A stretch of 64,000 nucleotides of DNA from Cellulomonas marina (GTDB lineage Bacteria > Actinomycetota > Actinomycetes > Actinomycetales > Cellulomonadaceae), in contig NZ_FOKA01000003.1 in the NCBI RefSeq assembly GCF_900111925.1, positions 124,001 to 188,000 of the forward strand. Reading direction: 5' to 3'. This document shows, in pieces, positions 57,630 through 64,000 of the stretch. A model generated the notes under the pieces. It did not search any database. It had not been told where the DNA came from and worked only from the letters and a program-made list of their open reading frames with translations. The position numbers were made by a program, and so were the translations under genes. Position 1 is the stretch's first letter. Each line of letters opens with the position of its first letter.

Positions 57630-59219
57630 GTGGCGTCGCGGCCCGCCCGCGTGCCGGGGCGCTGGACGCTGCGACGCCGGCTCGTCGCCGTGCTCGTGCT
57701 GCTCCTCGTCGCCAGCGCGGCGACGACGGGCGTCGTCTCGACGATCGCGCTGCGGGGCTCGCTCGTCGACCAGCTCGACGAGCGGCTCGTGCAGGCGAGC
57801 GACCGGGCGGGCCGGTTCGGGCCGGGTGGTGAGCGCGGCCCGGTCGGGGACGGCGTCGTCGGGGACGGCGTCGTCGGGGACGGCGTCGTCGGGGACGGCG
57901 TCGTCGGCCCCGGCGGCCCACCGCCCCAGGACGTCGGCACGCTGGCGCTGTACGCGGACGACGGCGTCGTGGAGCAGGCCGGCTACTACTCCGCCGAGAG
58001 CGGCACGTTCGTCGCCCTCACGGACGCCCAGGCGGACCGGCTCCTCGCGGTGCCGGCCGGGGGCGGGCCGGTCACCGTGGACGTGGCCGGGCTGGGCGGC
58101 TACCGCGTCCTGGCGACGTCGACGGACGACGGCCGGCTCGTCGTCACGGGCCTGTCCCTGTCGGACGTCGGCACGACCGTCGAGGGCTACGTGCTCGTCC
58201 AGGTCCTCGTCGCGCTCGTCGTCCTCGGCGTCGGCGTCGTCGTGGGGCTGCTGCTCGTGCGGCGGGAGCTGCGGCCGCTCGACCGCGTCGCGGCCACCGC
58301 CCGGCGCGTGGCCGCGCTGCCGCTCTCGCGCGGGGAGGTGGCGATCCCCGAGCGCGTCGCCGCGGCCGACACCGACCCCGCGACGGAGGTGGGCCAGGTC
58401 GGGGCGGCGCTCAACGGCCTGCTGCACCACGTGGAGCGGGCGCTGGCCGACCGGCAGGCCTCCGAGACGCAGGTGCGGCAGTTCGTCGCCGACGCCTCGC
58501 ACGAGCTGCGCACCCCGCTGGCCTCGATCCGCGGGTACGCGGAGCTCGTGCGCCGCTCACCCGAGACCCTGCCCGCCGACGCCCGCCAGGCCCTGGCGCG
58601 CGTGGAGTCCGAGTCCCGGCGCATGACCGCGCTGGTCGAGGACCTCCTGCTGCTGGCGCGCCTCGACGCGGGCCGGCCGCTCGCGGAGGGGAGCGTGGAC
58701 CTCGTCGCGCTCGCGGTGGACGCCGTCGCCGACGCGCACGCGGCCGGCCGCGACCACGTCTGGCGGCTCGACCTCGGGACCGGCGACGACGAGGAGCCGC
58801 CCGACGTGCTGGCGCGGGGCGACGAGGACCGCCTGCGGCAGGTGCTCGCGAACCTCCTGTCCAACGCGCGCCTGCACACGCCGCCGGGCACGGTCGTCAC
58901 CGTGGGCGCCCGCGCGGACGGCGCGCGCGTGCGCCTCGTGGTGGCCGACGACGGGCCGGGCATCGACCCCGCCCTGCGCGACCGGCTGTTCCAGCGCTTC
59001 ACGCGCGGCGACGCCTCGCGCAACCGCGCGTCGGGCACCACGGGGCTCGGGCTGGCCATCGTCGACGCGGTCGTCGGCGCGCACGGCGGCGCCATCGCCG
59101 TCGAGAGCGCGGTGGCGGGCGAGCGGCCCGACGGCCGGCACGGCACGACCTTCACGGTCACGCTCCCGGCGCACGGGGTGCCGCGGCCCGCCCCGGTCGC
59201 GGCCGGTCAGAGCGGGTAG
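57630..59219 (+). CDS. Sensor histidine kinase
   Basis: 529 residues. One helix at ~20-42, an extracytoplasmic sensor of ~140 residues containing four 5-residue repeats V-G-D-G-V (residues ~73-92), a second helix at ~190-212, a HAMP linker, H box ASHELRTPLASIRG, N box NLLSNARLHTP, G1 DDGPGID and G2 TGLGLAIVDAVVG. Autophosphorylates and passes phosphate to the upstream regulator. GTG at 57630 is the only sound start 5 nt after the regulator. Signal unknown. Its last 13 bp overlap the convergent hypothetical gene. Confidence 0.94.
   Translation: MASRPARVPGRWTLRRRLVAVLVLLLVASAATTGVVSTIALRGSLVDQLDERLVQASDRAGRFGPGGERGPVGDGVVGDGVVGDGVVGDGVVGPGGPPPQDVGTLALYADDGVVEQAGYYSAESGTFVALTDAQADRLLAVPAGGGPVTVDVAGLGGYRVLATSTDDGRLVVTGLSLSDVGTTVEGYVLVQVLVALVVLGVGVVVGLLLVRRELRPLDRVAATARRVAALPLSRGEVAIPERVAAADTDPATEVGQVGAALNGLLHHVERALADRQASETQVRQFVADASHELRTPLASIRGYAELVRRSPETLPADARQALARVESESRRMTALVEDLLLLARLDAGRPLAEGSVDLVALAVDAVADAHAAGRDHVWRLDLGTGDDEEPPDVLARGDEDRLRQVLANLLSNARLHTPPGTVVTVGARADGARVRLVVADDGPGIDPALRDRLFQRFTRGDASRNRASGTTGLGLAIVDAVVGAHGGAIAVESAVAGERPDGRHGTTFTVTLPAHGVPRPAPVAAGQSG
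57846..57905 (+). repeat. Four perfect 15-bp in-frame repeats in the sensor loop
   Basis: GGGGACGGCGTCGTC four times in a row, coding G-D-G-V-V units in the extracytoplasmic sensor. Confidence 0.95.
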
Positions 59220-59890
59220 GCCGCCCAGAGCGCGTCGACCTCGGCCGTGGGGGCGACGAGGACGACGACGACCGTGCCGTTCCACCACGCCGCGCTGGAC
59301 ACGCCCTCCGTCGGCACCGGGGTGCCCGCCGCGTCCACGGCCACGCCGTCCGCGACCGCCCAGCGCCCGGCGGCCGCGTCCGCGACGGGGACGTCGCCGG
59401 AACGGGCGCCGTCACCTCCGGCGCCGACGAGGGCGCCGACGAGCGGGTCGCCGACGGCGGCGGCCTCCTCGGGGGTGGCCCACTGCCCCACCCGCACGGC
59501 CACCCCGCCGTCGTAGGTGTCCGCCCACGCCTCCACGGCGCCCTGGCCCGGCCAGGTCGTGTCGGCGACCGACCCGACGAGGGCGTGCGCACGCAGCGTG
59601 CCGGGCAGCACGGCGGTGAGCGCGGTCGCGGCCGGGCGCTCCGCGGGCACCCCGGTGGACGTCGGCACGGGAGCGGTCACCGTCACCGTCGGTGCCGGGG
59701 CCGCGCCGACGACCTCCCGCCCCGGGCCGAGCAGCAGCCACGCGGCGAGCCCCGCGGCCACGAGCGCGAGCAGGCCGCCCACGACCCACGGCAGCCGCCG
59801 GCGCCGTCCCGTGCCGGTCGCCGTGCCGGTCGACGTGCCGGTCGACGTGCCGGCCGTCGCGCCCGTGCCGTCAGCCGTCCCCGTGCTCAT
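59207..59890 (-). CDS. Single-pass membrane protein, 227 aa
   Basis: 227 residues: a cytoplasmic repeat tail (T-S-T-G-T-S-T-G, ~12-28), Arg cluster GRRRRLPWVV, one helix (GGLLALVAAGLAAWLLL), and an extracytoplasmic part with a Thr/Pro/Val stretch and a C-terminal domain (LVGSVADTTWPGQGAVEAW... WNGTVVVVLVAPTAEVDALW). No family recognised. GGGGGA lies upstream of the ATG. Converges on the histidine kinase and overlaps it by 13 bp; it is divergent from radA. Confidence 0.7.
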   Translation of the reverse strand: MSTGTADGTGATAGTSTGTSTGTATGTGRRRRLPWVVGGLLALVAAGLAAWLLLGPGREVVGAAPAPTVTVTAPVPTSTGVPAERPAATALTAVLPGTLRAHALVGSVADTTWPGQGAVEAWADTYDGGVAVRVGQWATPEEAAAVGDPLVGALVGAGGDGARSGDVPVADAAAGRWAVADGVAVDAAGTPVPTEGVSSAAWWNGTVVVVLVAPTAEVDALWAAYPL

Positions 59891-60031
59891 CGCGTCCCCC
59901 GCTCGTCCTGGCACCGCTGATCCGGCCGCGCCGCCCGGCCGGTGCCGCTCGGCGGCCCGCAGCCTACCGACGGCGGCACCGTCCGCCGGGCCGGCGGGAG
60001 GGTCGCGCCCGGCCGTGTCGGAGGGTCCGTC

Positions 60032-60037
60032 TACGGT
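60032..60037 (+). promoter_or_regulatory. -10 element for a leaderless radA mRNA
   Basis: TACGGT lies 7 nt before the ATG at 60045; no Shine-Dalgarno is present. Confidence 0.45.
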
Positions 60038-60044
60038 CGCCGCC

Positions 60045-61451
60045 ATGACATCGACGAGCGTCCGCCGCGGCGACCGGACCGGCCGCCCCGCCTTCCGGTG
60101 CACGGAGTGCGGCTGGGGCGCGTCCAAGTGGGTCGGGCGCTGCGGCGAGTGCCAGGCGTGGGGCACCGTGCAGGAGGATGCCGGGCCGGGCGGCGGCGCC
60201 CCGCGGACGGTGGCGGCGGCGCCCACGCGCTCCCCGGCCCGGCCGATCGACCAGATCGACGTGGAGACCGCCCGGGCGCGCCCCACGGGCGTGGACGAGC
60301 TGGACCGCGTGCTCGGCGGCGGCCTCGTGCCCGGGGCGGTCGTGCTGCTCGCGGGCGAGCCGGGGGTGGGCAAGTCGACCCTCCTGCTCGACGTCGCGGC
60401 CCGGGCCGCGCGCGGCGGACGTCGCGTCCTCTACGTCACGGGCGAGGAGTCGTCGGGCCAGGTGCGCCTGCGCGCCGGTCGGATCCGGGCGCTGGACCCG
60501 TCGCTGCTCCTCGCCGACGAGACCGACCTGGCCACGGTGCTCGGCCACGTCGAGCAGGTCGCGCCGGACCTGCTCGTCGTGGACTCCGTGCAGACCGTGG
60601 CCTCCGACCGGGTGGAGGGCGCGCCGGGCGGCGTCGCGCAGGTGCGGGAGGTGGCGGCCGCCCTCATCGGCGCGGCCAAGCAGCGGGACATGCCCGTGGT
60701 GCTCGTCGGGCACGTGACGAAGGACGGGTCCGTGGCGGGGCCGCGGACGCTCGAGCACCTCGTCGACGTGGTCTGCCAGTTCGAGGGGGACCGGCACTCG
60801 CGGCTGCGGCTGCTGCGGGCGACGAAGAACCGGTACGGGCCGACGGACGAGGTCGGCTGCTTCGACCTGTCGGAGCAGGGCATCGTCGGGCTGTCGGACC
60901 CGAGCGGCCTGTTCGTCAGCCAGGCGCTGCACCACGTGCCCGGCACGTGCCTGACGGTCAGCCTCGAGGGACGCCGCCCGTTGGCCACGGAGGTGCAGGC
61001 GCTCGTCGCGCCGGGCCTGGCCCCCAACCCCCGCCGCACGACGAGCGGGGTGGACGGCAGCCGGCTGGCCATGGTGCTGGCCGTCCTGCAGCGCCGGCTC
61101 GGGACGCGGCTGGCGGACCAGGACGTGTACCTGTCGACGGTCGGCGGTGCCCGTGCGGTGGAGCCGGCGGCGGACCTCGCGCTGGCGCTGGCGGCCCTGT
61201 CCAGCCGCGAGGACCTCGCGCTGCCGCGCGGGCTCGTCGCCGTCGGGGAGGTGGGGCTGGCGGGCGAGGTGCGGACGGTGTCGGGGCTCGGGCGGCGGCT
61301 GGCGGAGGCGGCGCGGCTGGGCTTCACCCGTGCGGTGGTCCCGGCGCACGGCGTCGAGGGGCTCACCGCGCCGGACACGCTGCAGGTGCACGCGGTCGCG
61401 GACCTGGCCGGCGCCGTGGGCGCGCTCGGGCTCGCCGGCGGCGGCCGGTGA
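60045..61451 (+). CDS. radA: DNA repair protein RadA (branch migration helicase)
   Basis: 468 residues. Promotes branch migration and processing of recombination intermediates with RecA. N-terminal Cys4 zinc finger CTEC...CGEC (19-36), Walker A GEPGVGKS (104-111), Walker B near [10 protein letters not shown], the RadA-specific KNRYG motif ([13 protein letters not shown]) and a Lon-protease-like C-terminal domain ([23 protein letters not shown]). ATG at 60045, predicted leaderless. disA follows 143 bp later on the same strand, a classic pair: RadA-like proteins can modulate DisA activity in Bacillus and mycobacteria. Confidence 0.96.
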   Translation: MTSTSVRRGDRTGRPAFRCTECGWGASKWVGRCGECQAWGTVQEDAGPGGGAPRTVAAAPTRSPARPIDQIDVETARARPTGVDELDRVLGGGLVPGAVVLLAGEPGVGKSTLLLDVAARAARGGRRVLYVTGEESSGQVRLRAGRIRALDPSLLLADETDLATVLGHVEQVAPDLLVVDSVQTVASDRVEGAPGGVAQVREVAAALIGAAKQRDMPVVLVGHVTKDGSVAGPRTLEHLVDVVCQFEGDRHSRLRLLRATKNRYGPTDEVGCFDLSEQGIVGLSDPSGLFVSQALHHVPGTCLTVSLEGRRPLATEVQALVAPGLAPNPRRTTSGVDGSRLAMVLAVLQRRLGTRLADQDVYLSTVGGARAVEPAADLALALAALSSREDLALPRGLVAVGEVGLAGEVRTVSGLGRRLAEAARLGFTRAVVPAHGVEGLTAPDTLQVHAVADLAGAVGALGLAGGGR

Positions 61452-61581
61452 GGAGCGCGGCGCCGCCGGCACCGCTCGGCACGGCGGTCGGCGACCGCCC
61501 GCCGCCGACCGCGGCCCGTCCGCTTGCGGACAGCACGCCCCCGTCGCGGGGCGGCGCTGCCGTGCCGCGGGGTGCCGCCCG

Positions 61582-61587
61582 TACCAT
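61582..61587 (+). promoter_or_regulatory. -10 element for a leaderless disA mRNA
   Basis: TACCAT lies 7 nt before the GTG at 61595 and contains the first two bases of the ATG at 61586, so it speaks for the GTG as true start. Confidence 0.45.
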
Positions 61588-61594
61588 GCTCCCC

Positions 61595-62677
61595 GTGGCA
61601 GCCCCCGGCACCGACGACCTCCTGCGCTCGACGCTGGCCGCCGTCGCGCCCGGGTCCGAGCTGCGGGACGGCCTCGAGCGGATCCTGCGCGGCCGCACGG
61701 GTGCCCTCATCGTCCTGGGCATGGACCGGACGGTCGAGGCGATGTGCTCCGGCGGCTTCGTCCTCGACGTCGAGTTCTCGGCCACCCGCCTGCGCGAGCT
61801 GTGCAAGATGGACGGCGCCGTCGTCGTCGACAAGGACATCAGCCGCATCGTGCGCGCCAACGTCCAGCTCGTGCCCGACTCCTCCATCGAGACGTCCGAG
61901 TCCGGCACCCGGCACCGCACCGCGGAGCGCGTGTCGAAGCAGAGCGGCTTCCCCGTGGTGTCCGTGTCCGCGTCCATGCGGATCGTCGCCCTCTACGTGC
62001 ACGGTCAGCGCTACCCGCTCGAGGACACGACGACGGTCCTGTCCCGCGCGAACCAGGCGCTGGCCACCCTGGAGCGCTACAAGTCCCGCCTCGACGAGGT
62101 CAGCGGCACGCTCTCGGCGCTCGAGATCGAGGACCTCGTGACGGTCCGCGACGTGTCCGCCGTGCTGCAGCGCCTCGAGATGGTCCGCCGCATCTCGGAG
62201 GAGATCGAGGGCTACGTCGTCGAGCTCGGGACGGACGGTCGCCTGCTCACGCTGCAGCTCGACGAGCTCGTCGGCGGCCTGGGCGCCGACCGGGAGCTCG
62301 TCGCCCGCGACTACCTCGACCCGCAGCGCGCCGACGCCACGGACGCCGGCGCCGCGCTCGACGCGCTGGCCTCGCTCACCTCGACCGAGCTGCTCGACAT
62401 CGCCCTCATCGCGCGCGTGCTCGGGCTGCCGGGCGGCGGGGACACCCCGGACGCGGCGGTCGGCCCCCGCGGGTACCGCCTGCTGTCGAAGGTGCCCCGG
62501 CTCCCGGGGGCGATCGTCGAGCGGCTGGTCACCCACTTCGGCGGCCTGCAGAAGCTCCTGGCGGCCGGCATCGACGACCTCATGGCCGTCGACGGCGTCG
62601 GGGAGCAGCGGGCGCGGGCCGTCCGCGAGGGCCTGTCCCGGCTGGCCGAGTCCAGCATCCTCGAGCGCTACGTCTGA
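61595..62677 (+). CDS. disA: DNA integrity scanning diadenylate cyclase DisA
   Basis: 360 residues. Makes cyclic di-AMP from two ATP and senses branched DNA. The DAC domain carries RELCKMDGA (DGA at 73-75) and the SGTRHR block (RHR at 106-108), both needed for ATP binding and cyclisation. A helical linker and the C-terminal helix-hairpin-helix (HHH) domain ([39 protein letters not shown]) follow. GTG at 61595 is chosen over ATG at 61586 because of the TACCAT element and because relatives begin about here. Its 3' end, including the stop, is tandemly duplicated. Confidence 0.96.
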   Translation: MAAPGTDDLLRSTLAAVAPGSELRDGLERILRGRTGALIVLGMDRTVEAMCSGGFVLDVEFSATRLRELCKMDGAVVVDKDISRIVRANVQLVPDSSIETSESGTRHRTAERVSKQSGFPVVSVSASMRIVALYVHGQRYPLEDTTTVLSRANQALATLERYKSRLDEVSGTLSALEIEDLVTVRDVSAVLQRLEMVRRISEEIEGYVVELGTDGRLLTLQLDELVGGLGADRELVARDYLDPQRADATDAGAALDALASLTSTELLDIALIARVLGLPGGGDTPDAAVGPRGYRLLSKVPRLPGAIVERLVTHFGGLQKLLAAGIDDLMAVDGVGEQRARAVREGLSRLAESSILERYV

Positions 62678-62712
62678 CCGGTTCCAGCATCCTCGAGCGG
62701 TCCGTCTGACCG
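62651..62712 (+). repeat. 32-bp tandem duplication spanning the disA stop codon
   Basis: The last seven codons, stop and next bases (62651-62680) recur at 62683-62712 with two differences (TCCAGCATCCTCGAGCG core, then CGTCTGACCG). Confidence 0.95.
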
Positions 62713-62744
62713 TCCCGCCTGCCGATCCAGGCCCCCGGTCGGCC

Positions 62745-63554
62745 TCAGCCGAGGGTGAAGACCGCCGGCTGGGCCGTCGCACCCGCGACCGAGAACGTCA
62801 GGGCGTAGGTCCCCGACCCCGCGGTCGCCTGCCCGCCGGGGCAGCCCGGTGCCGACCGGACCCGGTCCCACGCCAGGCTCTGCTCGTCGCCCGAGCCGCC
62901 CGCGAGCAGCAGCAGGCGGGAGCCCTCCCCCTCCGGCACGCAGTCCCGCGGCGACCACACGCGGTCGTCGCCCGAGGTGAGCACGACCTCCCGGTGCGCG
63001 TCCCCCGCGTCGACGAGGCACGGGTCGTCCCCGGTGTTCTCGATGCGCAGGGTGAACGTCGGGTCGGTGCCCGCGGGGAAGGCCGTCGTCGTCGGCACGG
63101 CCGCCACGCGCAGCGCGTCGGCCGTGCACAGCGGCACGCCGGAGATCTCGCTGGGGCTGGGGCTCGGTGCCGCCGCCGGCGCCCCCTCCGCACCGGAGGC
63201 GTCGCCCGTCGCCCCCTGCGCCGAGGCCTGCCCGCCGGCCACCCCGGCGACGAGCGCCCCGGCCGCCGGGCCGTCCGTCGCGGCCGCCCCCTCGTCGGGC
63301 GACAGGAGCCTCACCACCGCCACGACGGCGACGACCACCGCCGCGACCAGCGCCAGCAGCACGACCAGCGCGACAGCGCGACGCCGGCGGTAGACGTGCG
63401 CGGGCAGGGGCCGGGCGGCCCCGGTCCCCGGGCGCGCGCCGCCGGGCGAGGGCCGCCCCGACGGGGCACGGGTGGACGCGGGCACGCGGCTCTCCTCGGG
63501 ACGGGTCCGCACGGGGACGGGTGCGACGGGTCGGTCGGGCGCCGGGCGCGGCAC
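62745..63554 (-). CDS. Membrane-anchored protein of unknown function, 269 aa
   Basis: 269 residues from a GTG. Pro/Arg-rich cytoplasmic part, a helix at ~60-83 (ALVVLLALVAAVVVAVVAVV), an Ala/Gly/Ser-rich spacer, and a C-terminal domain with four cysteines (LCTADAL, DPCLVDAG, RDCVPEGEG, APGCPGG) likely paired in disulfides. The C-terminal pattern (TLRIENTGDDPCLVDAG) resembles small secreted beta-sandwich domains of the DUF4232 type. An internal GTG (63485) is an alternative start. Converges on disA; its function is unknown. Confidence 0.7.
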   Translation of the reverse strand: MPRPAPDRPVAPVPVRTRPEESRVPASTRAPSGRPSPGGARPGTGAARPLPAHVYRRRRAVALVVLLALVAAVVVAVVAVVRLLSPDEGAAATDGPAAGALVAGVAGGQASAQGATGDASGAEGAPAAAPSPSPSEISGVPLCTADALRVAAVPTTTAFPAGTDPTFTLRIENTGDDPCLVDAGDAHREVVLTSGDDRVWSPRDCVPEGEGSRLLLLAGGSGDEQSLAWDRVRSAPGCPGGQATAGSGTYALTFSVAGATAQPAVFTLG

Positions 63555-63747
63555 CCGGTCGTCGTCACCCTAGGCACGACCGCCGGCGGCCCGGGGAGGC
63601 CCGGCGGCGCGTCGTCGGGGCGGCGTCGGAGCGGCGTCGGGGCGTGCGGTACGCCGGCGAGGGCCTTCCGGCGCGCCCGCGCCCGCGCGTAGCATCCCGA
63701 GCGGGGCAGGGGTGCCCGGCCCAAGTGGCGCGGACCGAGGGGGCCGC

Positions 63748-64000
63748 ATGACGACGGCAGCTCGACCACTGGTGCTCGTCCGCGGCTTCGGCGGCGTGGA
63801 CGTCGGCGACGAGACCGCCAGCCCCTACCAGGGCTTCAACGACGGCTCGGTCTACCCCACCCGGCGCGGCGAGAACTACATCTACGAGGGCTTCGTGCTG
63901 CGCGCGCTGAAGTCCGAGCGCTACCCGTACCGCGACGCGACGAACGTCGTCGGGTTCTACGCCCGGGACGTCGACCCCCCGCACGACCCGCGGCACCTCG
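63748..64000 (+). CDS. Unknown protein, N-terminal 84 residues, cut by the window end
   Basis: ATG at 63748 with GAGGGGG 6 nt upstream; the frame is open to the window end. The start LVLVRGFGGVDVGDETAS and the block GFNDGSVYPTRRGENYIYEG are clear and non-repetitive, with a hydrophobic strand followed by a Gly-rich turn as at the start of alpha/beta hydrolases. That resemblance is weak; I do not assign a function. A TAGCAT hexamer at 63690-63695 may be its -10. It diverges from the membrane-protein gene at 62745-63554. Confidence 0.72.
   Translation, partial: MTTAARPLVLVRGFGGVDVGDETASPYQGFNDGSVYPTRRGENYIYEGFVLRALKSERYPYRDATNVVGFYARDVDPPHDPRHL

Noticed and set aside
61518..61531. GTCCGC-TT-GCGGAC hairpin between radA and disA as a terminator
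   Set aside because: Two-base loop and short stem; too weak in this base composition, and it precedes the disA promoter.

Overview
The window is very GC-rich (codon third positions almost all G/C), with GTG starts, 4-base ATGA/GTGA gene overlaps and tight gene packing. Together with the gene content (actinobacterial-type topA with repeated C-terminal zinc-ribbon-like motifs, radA-disA, a class I xylA of Streptomyces type, a DHA2/MarR/YceI set, and sugar ABC importers without their own ATPase under ROK regulators) this points to an actinobacterium, most likely a saprophytic Micrococcales such as the Cellulomonas/Promicromonospora group. The taxonomic call is inference. No plasmid, phage or IS genes are seen, so this looks like chromosome.

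Layout. 1-3435: xylose catabolism (xylR cut by the left edge, divergent xylA, xylB) and a VOC protein. 3499-9623: an alcohol-dehydrogenase-like oxidoreductase, a RAMA-domain protein, a thiamine-binding YkoF/MTH1187 protein, a large FAD/Fe-S D-2-hydroxyacid dehydrogenase and an OsmC peroxidase. 9917-13849: a secreted 1310-residue subtilase. 14028-20755: a 5'-3' exonuclease, a divergent ECF sigma/membrane anti-sigma-like pair with duplicated promoters, an HATPase, PspC, a stand-alone LigD polymerase domain and a GNAT enzyme. 20828-25644: a MarR - MFS - YceI - MarR cluster in which exporter and YceI protein both carry Cna-B/carboxypeptidase-regulatory-like domains. This is the best candidate in the window for an undescribed system. 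25675-33435: DinB, a GGDEF-EAL protein, PutA, and a very small antitoxin with a VapC-type PIN toxin. 33440-38063: a GH13 (trehalose-synthase-like) enzyme overlapping a flavin oxidoreductase, an MFS exporter and a repeat-rich non-coding block.

38193-47997: an AEC transporter, then an alpha-galactoside/alpha-glucoside operon on the minus strand (GH36, binding protein, two permeases, GH13) facing a ROK regulator. The binding protein and permeases import oligosaccharides, GH36 removes galactose and GH13 the alpha-glucosidic bond; the ATPase must come from elsewhere. 48021-55475: tRNA-Thr(CGT), a TAP-like secreted hydrolase, holB, tmk, a Gfo/Idh/MocA oxidoreductase and topA. 55564-59890: a PAP2 phosphatase divergent from an OmpR-type two-component system, and a small membrane protein. 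60045-64000: radA, disA (c-di-AMP), a membrane-anchored unknown and a cut unknown gene.

Themes across the window: several starts preceded by a TANNNT hexamer 6-7 nt upstream (predicted leaderless mRNAs); in-frame 12-15 bp tandem repeats in protein linkers; three genes (RAMA protein, holB, disA) whose stop codon lies inside a short tandem duplication; and convergent genes overlapping by 13-38 bp.
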